Source: Deltaproteobacteria bacterium
GTDB taxonomy: Bacteria; Desulfobacterota; Syntrophia; Syntrophales; UBA2210
Direction: 5' to 3'
Assembly: GCA_016933965.1 (NCBI GenBank)
Contig: JAFGTS010000032.1
Coordinates: 43,279-107,278 of the forward strand
Length of the DNA: 64,000 nucleotides
Of this stretch, positions 6,911 to 15,296 are shown piece by piece (position 1 is the stretch's first letter; every line of letters begins with the position of its first letter). The notes under the pieces are model-generated. The model was given only the letters and a program-made list of their open reading frames with translations. It did not search any database and had not been told where the DNA came from. A program made the translations under genes and the position numbers.

Positions 6911-8494
6911 ATGAGTGAACTGTCACGATCGCAGGTGGTATGGAAGGTGCTTCGGGATGCGGCGGAAACAATGCCCGAAAAGATCGGGTATATCTGTCAG
7001 GGACGGGAGATCAGCTTCCGGGAGATGGATGAGATAACCGATCGAGTCGCGTCGGGTCTTTTACAGATGGGGTTCAAAAAGGGTGACCGGATCGGGATCA
7101 TCGGGTTGAACCAGCTCGAGTGGCTCTATACCTATTTTGCCGCCGCGAAGATCGGTGCCGCCATAGTAGGCCTCAGCATCCGATACCGGGACATGGAGCT
7201 CGATTACATGATCAATCACTCCCAGGCGCGGGCGATCGTGACGATACCCGAGTTCTTCGTGACCGATTATGTCAAGTTCTTCGATGAGTTCCGGGGAAAA
7301 ATACCCTCCGTCACGGAATTCGTGTTCATCGGGAAAACGGGATTTCCCGGGAGCTTTACCTTTGACCGGCTTCTCAATGCCGATGTGGATCGGGATGCCC
7401 TTGAGAAGTCCAAGGAGGCGGTGCGGCCCGATGACCTGATGATCATCATCTATACCTCGGGGACGACGGGAAAACCCAAGGGTGCCGCCATCTCTCACAA
7501 GAGCCAGCTTGCCGCGGCGCGGGCCCAGGCCGAACATATCAGGGTAACGCCGGATGACCTGATCCTGCTGCCCCTTCCCTTCAATCACGTGGGCGGTATC
7601 ACCTGCGGCATCTGCTCCCTGCTGCTCGGACGCGGGTGCTGTGTCCTGATCCCCATGTTCACGCCCGATGAAATGATCGACCTTGCCGTTCAGTACAGGC
7701 CGACGGCCTTTGCCGGAGTGCCGACGATCCACACGCTTCTCCTGATGAACGAGAAATTCAAGGGGTGGGATAAGAGCAGCGTCAGGCTCGTCATCACCGG
7801 CGGGTCGAACGCGGAACCGGAGCTGCTTCGGCAGCTTTCCGAGGCCTTTTCCAACGCGCTCCTGATGAACCTCTACGGCCTGAGCGAGGCTTCCGGCGCC
7901 GTTATCATGAGTCCCGAGGACAGCGATTTCGAGCATACGGTCCTGAGCATCGGTAAAACCATCGGTGATTTCCGGGCGCGGGTCATCGATATGGACGGAA
8001 CGGTCCTGCCAGCCGGCGAGATAGGCGAACTCTGCATTGCCGGTGACTGTGTCGTGGGCGGGTACTTCCGGATGCCCGAGGAGACGGCCGAGACCATTGA
8101 CCGTGAGGGATGGCTTCATACGGGTGATATGGCATCCATCGATGAAGAGGGATACGTGGTCCTGAAGGGCCGGAAAAAAGAGATGTACATCACGGGCGGC
8201 TTCAATGTCTATCCCGTCGAGGTGGAGAATCTCCTGTCGAAACACCCGAAGGTGATGATGGTTGCCGGGATCGGTGTTCCCGATCCCGTTCTCGGTGAGG
8301 TGGGACGATATTACATCGTTCCCCATCCGGGCACGGAGCCGACGGCTGAGGAGATCAAGGAATTCTGCAGGCAGAACCTGGCCGACTACAAGGTGCCGAA
8401 GCAGGTCGTCTTTCGGGAGCAACTCCCCCTGACGCCGCTTGGAAAGATCATGAAATCACAGTTGAAAGAGAATTTTATCGCCACGGGCGAATAG
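6911..8494 (+). CDS. Acyl-CoA ligase (AMP-dependent synthetase, FadD-type)
   Basis: 527 aa from ATG 6911 with GGAGG 6-10 nt upstream. It has the adenylate-forming P-loop IIYTSGTTGKPKG, the A5 motif LYGLSEASG, the hinge/A8 region WLHTGDMASIDEEGY ... LKGRKKEMYITGGFNVYP, and the catalytic lysine region PLGKIMKSQL near the C-terminus. It activates a carboxylic acid to acyl-AMP and then acyl-CoA. The chain length or ring nature of the substrate cannot be read from sequence, but the compact 527-aa form is typical of FadD3/FadD13-like ligases for medium-chain or cyclic acids. No beta-oxidation genes are adjacent. Confidence 0.9.
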   Translation: MSELSRSQVVWKVLRDAAETMPEKIGYICQGREISFREMDEITDRVASGLLQMGFKKGDRIGIIGLNQLEWLYTYFAAAKIGAAIVGLSIRYRDMELDYMINHSQARAIVTIPEFFVTDYVKFFDEFRGKIPSVTEFVFIGKTGFPGSFTFDRLLNADVDRDALEKSKEAVRPDDLMIIIYTSGTTGKPKGAAISHKSQLAAARAQAEHIRVTPDDLILLPLPFNHVGGITCGICSLLLGRGCCVLIPMFTPDEMIDLAVQYRPTAFAGVPTIHTLLLMNEKFKGWDKSSVRLVITGGSNAEPELLRQLSEAFSNALLMNLYGLSEASGAVIMSPEDSDFEHTVLSIGKTIGDFRARVIDMDGTVLPAGEIGELCIAGDCVVGGYFRMPEETAETIDREGWLHTGDMASIDEEGYVVLKGRKKEMYITGGFNVYPVEVENLLSKHPKVMMVAGIGVPDPVLGEVGRYYIVPHPGTEPTAEEIKEFCRQNLADYKVPKQVVFREQLPLTPLGKIMKSQLKENFIATGE

Positions 8495-8502
8495 GGGGCG
8501 CC

Positions 8503-8730
8503 TCACTCCAGCATTTCCCAGCCGCCGATATCCGGCGGCGCGTCCTGTGATGGGAGGGTGTCCCAGTCGGGCCAGCTCGTGTTCTGCCGGAAGACGGCGT
8601 TCGCCGCCTCATCGACCGTTTCAAAGGAGGCGAGCCATATCCCGCCGATGCAGAGCTTTATCATGTCGAACGCCGTTTCATCGGGTTCGATGGAAAAGGT
8701 GCCCACCGGTGTTCTCAGTATCAGGATCAT
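8503..8730 (-). CDS. Conserved small protein of unknown function
   Basis: 75 aa, ending 9 nt after the convergent ligase gene. The sequence (TPVGTFSIEPDETAFDMIKLCIGGIWLASFETVDEAANAV, split here only by reading) has a beta-rich start and a helix DEAANAVFRQ followed by a Trp/Asp/Pro tail ending GGWEMLE. I recognise this as a type of short deltaproteobacterial protein with no known function. No signal peptide or metal motif. Confidence 0.6.
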   Translation of the reverse strand: MILILRTPVGTFSIEPDETAFDMIKLCIGGIWLASFETVDEAANAVFRQNTSWPDWDTLPSQDAPPDIGGWEMLE

Positions 8731-8745
8731 CGATCACCCCTGCTG

Positions 8746-8774
8746 TTGACTTTTGCGGTGAGAAGGAGTATATT
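8746..8774 (+). promoter_or_regulatory. Strong sigma70-like promoter
   Basis: TTGACT (8746-8751), 17-nt spacer, TATATT (8769-8774). Transcription should start near 8781, about 310 nt before the next gene, leaving a long structured leader. Confidence 0.7.
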
Positions 8775-8780
8775 GCGCCA

Positions 8781-9091
8781 ACGAAATTCGCGGAAGCGGG
8801 TTTCACACAACAATACACAAAAGGAGTTGTTCGTGGAAGCGTCTGACAATCCGCTCGGTTATGGGTAACCAGGGCCCGTGACTGTCCCCGCCGTTGATTA
8901 TCATGTAATCATGGGTCTTCTCACCCGTAACCTTTAAAGCTTATTACCACATTTCCGGAACCGAAAGAACGGACGGTATGCCGTCTTCCCTGATCGGTCT
9001 GCCTCGTGGCAGGGACCGGTTTCATCGGTGCCGGATCGGACACGCTTGTGTCCGCAGGCGACACGAACCGCCCCTGCGAAGGAGGTTCGCT
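8781..9091 (+). promoter_or_regulatory. Structured leader RNA with alternative pairings over the ribosome site
   Basis: In the 5' domain GGTTATGGGT (8857-8866) pairs with ACCCGTAACC (8923-8932, one G-U), enclosing a TGATTA/TAATCA hairpin (8895-8911). The 5' arm can instead form the local hairpin GGTTA/TAACC (8857-8870). In the 3' domain GCAGGG (9009-9014) pairs with CCCTGC (9072-9077), enclosing CGGACAC-GCTT-GTGTCCG (9037-9054). The ribosome site GGAGG (9081-9085) is exactly the loop of a GCGAA/TTCGC hairpin (9076-9090), and CGAACC (9064-9069) can pair with GGTTCG (9084-9089). An 11-codon mini-ORF with its own AAAGGAG starts at GTG 8833. The layout resembles a riboswitch or attenuator, but it matches no class I recognise. 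Confidence 0.5.
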
Positions 9092-9340
9092 GTGATTCTC
9101 AAGTTAATTCTTATATTTGCCTCGGGTATTGTCGTCGATCTTCTCCTGACGAGATATACCAGCGCCGTGGCCCAGAAAAAGATCGCCTGGGCGACGATCC
9201 TGAGCGGCACCATCACGATCGTGAATTTTACCCTGCTGACCCTCATTCTCAAGGACAGCGCCACGAACGGGATGTTCAACATCATGGCCTTTGCCGGGGG
9301 AAACACCCTCGGTACTTACATAGCCCTGAAAAAGGCGTGA
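9092..9340 (+). CDS. Small integral membrane protein
   Basis: 82 aa from GTG 9092 with GGAGG 6 nt upstream; the longer in-frame ATG at 8978 lies in the structured leader and lacks a ribosome site. Three hydrophobic segments are visible: residues 2-20 (ILKLILIFASGIVVDLLL), 33-52 (WATILSGTITIVNFTLLTLI) and a shorter one at 61-78 (FNIMAFAGGNTLGTYIA). A charged AQKK turn separates the first two. The layout resembles small membrane proteins found across proteobacteria without known function. The long leader suggests control by a metabolite or ion, which would fit a small transporter or channel, but this is speculation. Confidence 0.7.
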   Translation: MILKLILIFASGIVVDLLLTRYTSAVAQKKIAWATILSGTITIVNFTLLTLILKDSATNGMFNIMAFAGGNTLGTYIALKKA

Positions 9341-9353
9341 CCCCCGAACCGCG

Positions 9354-11888
9354 TCACAGCATCTTTCTGACAGCCGCCGCGATCTTGTCCGGCGACGGCA
9401 GCATGGCCGTTTCAAGAACTTTTGCATACGGAATGGGGCATTCCGGTGCGGCGATCCGGACCGGGGCCGTCCTCAGCACCCCGAACCCGGCCGAAGCCAC
9501 CCGCGCGAGCACCTCTGCGCCGATACCGCCCGTGCAGGGCCCTTCCTCAACCGTTACAAGCCGCCCCGTTTTCTTGACGGATCGCAGGATCGTCTCGCCG
9601 TCCAGGGGGTAGAGGGTGCACAGGTCGATGACCTCAACGGCGATCCCCTCTCTTTCGAGGAGTTCGGCCGCCTCGAGAGATACTCCCACGCCCAGCAGAT
9701 GCGTTACGATCGTTACATCATCCCCGGATCGCCGGATCAGGGCTTTCCCGAGGGGGAGCGTGTATTCCCGGTCCGGTATCCTGCATGTTTCAGCATACAT
9801 CAGTTTGTGTTCGAAGAAGATGACGGGATTGTTGATGCGTATGGCCGATTTCAAAAGGCCCTTGGCGGTGTAAGCGTCGGAAGGGGCCACCACCATCAGT
9901 CCCGGGACCCCGAAGAGATGTTTTTCCATGGACTGGGAGTGCTGGGCGGCCATGCCGATCCCGCTGCCCAGGGGTGTCCGGATCGTCAGCGGTATCGAGA
10001 CCTGTCCCCCTGTCATGTAGCGCAGTTTTGCCGCCTGGTTGATGATCGGGTCCATGCAGCAGGTGAGAAAATCCCCGAAGAGGATCTCGGCTATGGGTCT
10101 CATGCCGGTCATGGCCGCACCCACGGCACCGCCGACAATCCCGTATTCGCTGATGGGTGTGTCGATGATGCGTTCCGTCCCGAACCGTTCGATCAGACCC
10201 TCGGTCACGTTGAAGTATCCGCCCAGGGTCACATCTTCCCCCCAGAGAAAGACGCCGTCGTCGTGATCCATTTCTTCGGCGATGGCCTCGTTGATCGCCT
10301 GTGAGAGCGAGACCTCTCGGTCCCCGTCGCCGGGGAAGGGTATGGATCCCGTAAAGAAACGTTCATCCTCCGGAGTATAGACGTCATCAAAAAGGGCCTC
10401 GACCGGCGGGTCCTCCTCTCCCTGCGCGAAGGCGACGGCACTGTCGACGGCCTCGGCGGCTTCTTTCCGAATTGCTTCGATCTCCGTTTCCGTTGCCGTC
10501 CCGCCCTCGATCATTTCCTTTATCAGGCGGGGGATCGGGTCCTGCTGCCGGTACCGTTCCTTTTCCGATTCGTCACGGTACAGCTCGGGGTCGCCCTCCA
10601 TGTGTCCGTGCCAGCGGTAGGTCATGAGCTCCACCAGCCGCGGCTTGCCGTCACGCCGCATGTCACGGATGACGTCACCCACCTTTTCATAGACCTCGCG
10701 CACGTTGTTGCCGTCGAACCTCAGGGCTTCGATCCCGTAGGACTGGGCCCTCCGGTACAGCTCCGTCACGCCCGAATGACGTTCCAGAGAGGTGAACTCC
10801 CCGTAGAAATTGTTCTCCACCACGACGAGAACGGGCAGGCCGAAGACGGAGACCATGTTCATGGCTTCGTGGAACATGCCCTGGTTCACACTGCCGTCCC
10901 CGGCGATAACAACGGAAATATCGTCTCGTTTCCGGTATTTGATGGTCATGCCGGCACCCATGGCAAGAAGATACCCGGCCCCCACGATCCCATTCGCACC
11001 GAGCACACCCCGCGTTCCGTCGGTGACGTGCATGGAGCCGCCCTTTCCCGCGCAGAGCCCCTTTTTCTTTCCGTACAGTTCGGCCATCATCGCTTTCAGG
11101 TCGGCGCCCTTCGCGATGATATGGCCGTGTCCGCGGTGGGTGGTGTTCAGATAATCCGATTCCCTGAGGTTCAGGCACACGCCGGCCGCGACCGCTTCCT
11201 GCCCGGTGGAAAGATGGATGGCCTCCGTGGGGATCTTTCCTTCCTTGAACGATCCGGCCAGGTGTTCCTCGAAGGCGCGTATGATGCACATGGTTCTGAG
11301 AAGCTCCCTGTCGCCCGCCCGGGCCGGTTCTTCATTGTTCAGGACGGGGGCCGCGGGGGCGCCGCCGGTTGTGAGCACTATGGGGAACCGCGGCAGGACG
11401 TCCGGTCTGATCTCTTTTTTTCTGAAGAGATCGGAAAGACCGAAGGCCGACTTTTTTCTCTTCACCTTCGCCGTTTTCCCGAGGAGGTCCGTCCGATCGA
11501 ATTCCCGCAAGACTTCCGGATACATGGCAAAGGCCGGTTTCAAGGCCGGTATGAGCTTCAGCGCCTTTTGCACCGAACCCTTGGGAATGATCTTCCGGCC
11601 GGCGATCGCCATGGGGACGTTGAGGTCTTCCATCCAGAATTTATGGCTTGTTTCGGAAGAAAGGATCATTTCCACATCGGCCTTGATGTCTTCCTCCGGG
11701 TTCCAGTAATAGCGGGGCGCCTCGCCGGTGTTGTCGATATACAGCACCGACGGATAATCGGTATACCGGAACTTGGCTATGATCCGGACCCCCCCGATGG
11801 ATGCAACGATCTCCGGTGACAGCAGTATCTTGTCCCATAACCGCGACAGGATCGCCTCGAACTCTTCCTGGTCCTTATAGGGTGCCAT
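9354..11888 (-). CDS. SCP2 - E1alpha - E1beta fusion: TPP-dependent 2-oxoacid/acetoin dehydrogenase
   Basis: 844 aa from ATG 11888, which has AAGGAGG 6 nt upstream. Residues about 10-115 resemble an SCP2 sterol/acyl-carrier domain, followed by a basic linker (140-185). Residues 190-505 are a complete E1alpha subunit with the TPP/Mg motif GDGSVNQG at 330-337 ending in ENN at 358-360. Residues 525-844 are a complete E1beta subunit (SLSQAINEAIAEEM ... LWGEDVTLGGYFN, C-terminal transketolase domain). E1 enzymes decarboxylate a 2-oxo acid or cleave acetoin and pass the acyl group to lipoyl-E2. Alpha-beta fusions exist, but an SCP2 domain in front is unusual. No E2 or E3 gene is nearby, so partners must be elsewhere. 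Confidence 0.85.
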   Translation of the reverse strand: MAPYKDQEEFEAILSRLWDKILLSPEIVASIGGVRIIAKFRYTDYPSVLYIDNTGEAPRYYWNPEEDIKADVEMILSSETSHKFWMEDLNVPMAIAGRKIIPKGSVQKALKLIPALKPAFAMYPEVLREFDRTDLLGKTAKVKRKKSAFGLSDLFRKKEIRPDVLPRFPIVLTTGGAPAAPVLNNEEPARAGDRELLRTMCIIRAFEEHLAGSFKEGKIPTEAIHLSTGQEAVAAGVCLNLRESDYLNTTHRGHGHIIAKGADLKAMMAELYGKKKGLCAGKGGSMHVTDGTRGVLGANGIVGAGYLLAMGAGMTIKYRKRDDISVVIAGDGSVNQGMFHEAMNMVSVFGLPVLVVVENNFYGEFTSLERHSGVTELYRRAQSYGIEALRFDGNNVREVYEKVGDVIRDMRRDGKPRLVELMTYRWHGHMEGDPELYRDESEKERYRQQDPIPRLIKEMIEGGTATETEIEAIRKEAAEAVDSAVAFAQGEEDPPVEALFDDVYTPEDERFFTGSIPFPGDGDREVSLSQAINEAIAEEMDHDDGVFLWGEDVTLGGYFNVTEGLIERFGTERIIDTPISEYGIVGGAVGAAMTGMRPIAEILFGDFLTCCMDPIINQAAKLRYMTGGQVSIPLTIRTPLGSGIGMAAQHSQSMEKHLFGVPGLMVVAPSDAYTAKGLLKSAIRINNPVIFFEHKLMYAETCRIPDREYTLPLGKALIRRSGDDVTIVTHLLGVGVSLEAAELLEREGIAVEVIDLCTLYPLDGETILRSVKKTGRLVTVEEGPCTGGIGAEVLARVASAGFGVLRTAPVRIAAPECPIPYAKVLETAMLPSPDKIAAAVRKML

Positions 11889-11927
11889 GGTTCCCTCCTT
11901 GAGATTATTCCCCCTGAAATTAAATAG

Positions 11928-11956
11928 ATACAACCATTATGGTGCGGTTTTGTCAA
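11928..11956 (-). promoter_or_regulatory. Candidate promoter of the E1 fusion gene
   Basis: On the minus strand TTGACA (11951-11956) is followed after 17 nt by TTGTAT (11928-11933), a weak -10. The -35 overlaps the end of the upstream nuclease-family gene. Confidence 0.4.
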
Positions 11957-12891
11957 TAAGGAGAAGACGGCTGTGTCAGAACGATCTCCGAGACAACGGC
12001 GAAATGGTCCGATATAACGTCGTCGACGACGGCATGGGAAAGAAATTCAAGCTCCCGGGAAATGAGTATCCAGTCAAGCCGCATGAACAGGTCCGGAAAG
12101 GTATGCAGACCGGCGGCATCCGGCCGGTACGGCCTGAGATTCAGTATCTCGGAAAGACGTCGAAGCGGCGAGTTCCAGGATGACCATTCACAATTGAAAT
12201 CGCCCATGACGATCAGGGGTCCCTGTCGCCATGACAGGTTGTCTATGATCTCCGAAACCTGCCTGTGGCGGACCGACTTTCGTGAGAAATCCAGGTGGAC
12301 CGATGCCACATGAGCGTTGGTGCCGGGAACTCCCGGCCAGGGGACGGTGCAGATAGTCGCCCCCTTCGACGGCGTGGGTGGAGAGGGAGGAAAGGTAATC
12401 GCCAGGGGGTTCGTAAGGTCAAGTTTTGAAAGAAGAGCGGTGCCGTAGGAGACGACCCGCTTTTGAACGTGTTGTGCCAGGACGGAAAAGGGGTAGTCGG
12501 ACATCCGGGCCAGGTAGGCGACGTGATCGAAATGCCCGCTCCACCGGGATGGAGCATCCGCTTCCTGAAGAGCGATGACATGGGGCTGCTCCCTCATGAA
12601 GACCCGCACGATGTCGTTCAGGTTCACCTGTATCGATGATCTTTTCTGCAGGATCTGATGAAATCCGTTTTTCCTGCCGTGGGCGACGTTGATGGTCATC
12701 ACCTTGAGCGTCGAAGGCTGAATGATTTCAGACATTTCAGCGGCACCAAGATGGTTCGACCCGATGGATACGGGAGGACGAAAGACCCGGGCCCGTGATC
12801 GGAGCTGGGGGAAACGGTATCCGTTACCCCCGGTGTTCGGTTCGTATGGATATGAGAATAGTTTTAACGATCTCACTGTTTCACTCTTCAT
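11953..12891 (-). CDS. Endonuclease/exonuclease/phosphatase family protein
   Basis: 312 aa. The EEP fold is supported by the early strand VMTINVAHGRKNGF with Asn for metal and phosphate contact, the metal-binding acid in HVIALQEADAP, the catalytic GDFNCEW and the C-terminal SDHFAVVSE. The domain occupies about residues 60-310. The first 50 residues (to MSEIIQP, an alternative start at 12735) are poorly predicted; 12891 was kept because GGAAG lies upstream. The family ranges from DNA-repair nucleases to sphingomyelinase-like phosphodiesterases, and lack of DNA-repair specific motifs leaves the substrate open. Its stop is 65 nt from the E1 fusion start. Confidence 0.8.
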   Translation of the reverse strand: MKSETVRSLKLFSYPYEPNTGGNGYRFPQLRSRARVFRPPVSIGSNHLGAAEMSEIIQPSTLKVMTINVAHGRKNGFHQILQKRSSIQVNLNDIVRVFMREQPHVIALQEADAPSRWSGHFDHVAYLARMSDYPFSVLAQHVQKRVVSYGTALLSKLDLTNPLAITFPPSPPTPSKGATICTVPWPGVPGTNAHVASVHLDFSRKSVRHRQVSEIIDNLSWRQGPLIVMGDFNCEWSSWNSPLRRLSEILNLRPYRPDAAGLHTFPDLFMRLDWILISRELEFLSHAVVDDVISDHFAVVSEIVLTQPSSPY

Positions 12892-12984
12892 GATAACGAC
12901 TTCCGAGGGCTTCCTGTTTCACATATACCGGGAATCGTCCATGGTGTTTGATTGTTCAGGGAACCTGGTGACCGCACTTTCTCA

Positions 12985-13013
12985 TTGACGCGTGCGAGGT
13001 GAAAAGATGTAAC
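12985..13013 (+). promoter_or_regulatory. Candidate promoter for the TGS GTPase gene
   Basis: TTGACG (12985-12990), 17-nt spacer, TGTAAC (13008-13013), in a 351-nt gap (12892-13242) between divergent genes. Apart from this and the GTPase ribosome site I see nothing else in the gap. Confidence 0.4.
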
Positions 13014-13242
13014 ATGGCGGTTATCAAAGAAATCCGGTTTGTTTTTTCATGTCCTGCGGCGAGGTTCACACGTTAACGAAACCTAATACCGTAAAACGGG
13101 GTTCACTTCAACATATATTCCACTCCCTGTCATAACCGGTTGAACTGCGGCCCTGTTTTGTGTATGTATGAACCGTTGCCCGTTCAGGGTAAAGCCGTTC
13201 CCGAGGGGATCGCGGAACGATCTGCTGGAGGATGGAACATCC

Positions 13243-14229
13243 ATGCCGGCCAATTTGCCGCCAGATTATTTTGTCGCCGAACAACAGTACCGTGAAGCGA
13301 AGACGCCCGAGGGCAAGATAGAGGCCCTGGAGGAAATGCTCGCCATCATGCCCAAGCACAAGGGCACGGACAAGCTGCGGGCCGACCTCAGGCGCCGCCT
13401 TGCCAAGCACCGGGAGCAATCGCAGAAAAAGAAGGGGAGTGCCAAACATAAGACGGTGTATTCGATCGACAGGGAGGGTGCGGCACAGGTTGTCATCGTC
13501 GGTGCTCCGAACACGGGAAAATCATCCCTGGTCGACCGGCTCACGAACGCGGCGCCGGAAGTCGCCGACTTCCCCCACTCGACGCACAAGCCGATGCCCG
13601 GCATGGCCCTGTACGAGAATGTCCAGTTTCAACTGGTCGATACACCACCCGTTACCACCGAATATGTGGATCCCCTTATGGCGGACCTGATCCGTCGGGC
13701 CGACATCGTGGCGGTCCTGGTAGACCTGTGGGCGGATCCGCTTGAGCAGTTCGAGGAGGTCATGGCCATCCTCGAGGGGTTCCGCATCTTTCCCGAGGGA
13801 TCTTCCGTTCCCGAGAACATCCTGAAGCAGCCCGTATTCAAGAAGGTCCTGGTGGTTGCCAACAAGATGGACGGTCCCGGAGAGGAAGAGGATTTCAAGA
13901 TATTTCTGGAGTTGACGGAAATGAAGCTCCCCTGCCTCGGGATTTCCGTGAAGACCGGCAGAAACCTGGGTGAATTTCTGAAGACACTGTATCATATTGC
14001 CGATATTATCCGCGTCTACACAAAAATGCCGGGAAAGGAACCGGACCTGAACGAACCCTTTATCATTCCCCGCCGGAGCACCCTGAGCGAACTGGCCGCG
14101 AAGATCCACAAGGATTTTGTCGTCAATCTGAAGTACGCAAAGGTGTGGGGTTCTACAGTTCATGACGGGCAGATGGTACAGCGGGACTACGTCATGCAGG
14201 ATGGTGACATCGTCGAGATCCACACCTGA
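13243..14229 (+). CDS. DRG/Obg-like GTPase with C-terminal TGS domain
   Basis: 328 aa from ATG 13243 (GGAGG upstream). A charged helical N-terminus (residues 1-75) precedes the G domain: G1 GAPNTGKSS, switch region with STHKPMPG, G3 VDTPP, G4 NKMD and a SVKTG-like G5. The last 75 residues are a TGS domain (RRSTLSELAAKIHKDF ... DYVMQDGDIVEIHT). The order resembles archaeal and eukaryotic DRG proteins and bacterial TGS GTPases of unknown role, not the N-terminal-Obg CgtA. A ribosome-associated function is likely from the TGS domain. The G3 DTPP replaces the usual DxPG. Confidence 0.85.
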   Translation: MPANLPPDYFVAEQQYREAKTPEGKIEALEEMLAIMPKHKGTDKLRADLRRRLAKHREQSQKKKGSAKHKTVYSIDREGAAQVVIVGAPNTGKSSLVDRLTNAAPEVADFPHSTHKPMPGMALYENVQFQLVDTPPVTTEYVDPLMADLIRRADIVAVLVDLWADPLEQFEEVMAILEGFRIFPEGSSVPENILKQPVFKKVLVVANKMDGPGEEEDFKIFLELTEMKLPCLGISVKTGRNLGEFLKTLYHIADIIRVYTKMPGKEPDLNEPFIIPRRSTLSELAAKIHKDFVVNLKYAKVWGSTVHDGQMVQRDYVMQDGDIVEIHT

Positions 14230-14303
14230 CGTGACACATGCTGTTTCCGACGAAAAGACCCGCCGGTGATGCCTCCCCGGTGCCGGCCGACAGGGTGTGA
14301 ACC

Positions 14304-15230
14304 ATGTATCATGATCGGTACAATCAGGAACCATCGTTCGCCCGGGTGAACGGGATTGAGATCGCCTACGACACCTTCGGGGACCCCGGCGATCCGCCCA
14401 TGCTGCTGATCATGGGGTACAACTCCCAGATGATCGTCTGGGAGGAGCATTTCTGCGACATGCTCGCGTCCCGGGGGTTCCGTGTCATCAGGTTCGACAA
14501 CCGTGATGTGGGGCTGTCCACGAAACTCGACTGGACGGGGCGGCCCGATATCAGGGCCCTCCTGGAGGGACGGCCGGGGGCGGGGGAAAAGGTGCCTTAC
14601 ACGCTTCACGACATGGCCGGTGATGCCGTCGGTCTTCTCGACGCGCTGGGGATCTCATCGGCTCACATAGCGGGTGTGTCGATGGGGGGTATGATCGGCC
14701 AGCTCATGGCGATAGGGTATCCCCATCGGGTGCTGTCCCTGGCATCAATGATGTCCACCACGGGGGACCTGATCCTTCAGCTTCGGAAGCAGGGGGTCAA
14801 CCCGCTTCTGCTCACGCCCATGCCGGAAGAGCGGGATGCCTATGTGTCGGTCTTCGTCGAAGCATGCAGGCTCCTGAACGGTGACCGGTATCCGATCGAT
14901 GAAGAGGCCGTCAGGACCCTGGCCGAGAGGAGCTTTGCCAGGGGCGTGTATCCCGACGGCGGTGCCCGGCAGATGGCGGCCATGATCGCGTCGGGAAGCA
15001 GAAAACGGGACCTTGCGGCCCTGTCTCTGCCCGTGCTGGTGATACACGGGTCCGATGATCCCCTCATCCCCGTCGCATGCGGTGTCGAGACGGCGGCTGC
15101 CGTTGCCGGCGCGAAGCTCATGATAATCGACGGACTGGGACATTCGGTCCCCATGCAGTTGTGGCCGGACATCATTGACGCACTCGCGGACAACGCCCGC
15201 GAAGCGGATGCGAAAAAGGAAGGAAGATAG
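14304..15230 (+). CDS. Alpha/beta hydrolase
   Basis: 308 aa of the esterase/epoxide-hydrolase-like fold, with the oxyanion region LLIMGYNSQM, nucleophile elbow GVSMGGMIG, acid in HGSDDPLIP and catalytic histidine in GLGHSVP. N-terminal VNGIEIAYDTFGDPGDPP is typical of the aclacinomycin-methylesterase/RdmC-like branch. It starts 75 nt after the GTPase gene and is followed 67 nt later by the SagB-type gene, with which it may be cotranscribed. Substrate unknown. Confidence 0.88.
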   Translation: MYHDRYNQEPSFARVNGIEIAYDTFGDPGDPPMLLIMGYNSQMIVWEEHFCDMLASRGFRVIRFDNRDVGLSTKLDWTGRPDIRALLEGRPGAGEKVPYTLHDMAGDAVGLLDALGISSAHIAGVSMGGMIGQLMAIGYPHRVLSLASMMSTTGDLILQLRKQGVNPLLLTPMPEERDAYVSVFVEACRLLNGDRYPIDEEAVRTLAERSFARGVYPDGGARQMAAMIASGSRKRDLAALSLPVLVIHGSDDPLIPVACGVETAAAVAGAKLMIIDGLGHSVPMQLWPDIIDALADNAREADAKKEGR

Positions 15231-15296
15231 CAAGGTTCGGGCCGGCGTGTTCCGGGGAGGCGGGAGACACACTACCCCGGCGGAAAGGAGAAGGCC

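Noticed and set aside
7061..8422. 453-aa minus-strand open frame
   Set aside because: Antisense to the acyl-CoA ligase; long only because GC-rich codons leave few stops in that frame.
10602..11819. 405-aa plus-strand open frame
   Set aside because: Antisense to the SCP2-E1 fusion gene, which has TPP motifs and a ribosome site.
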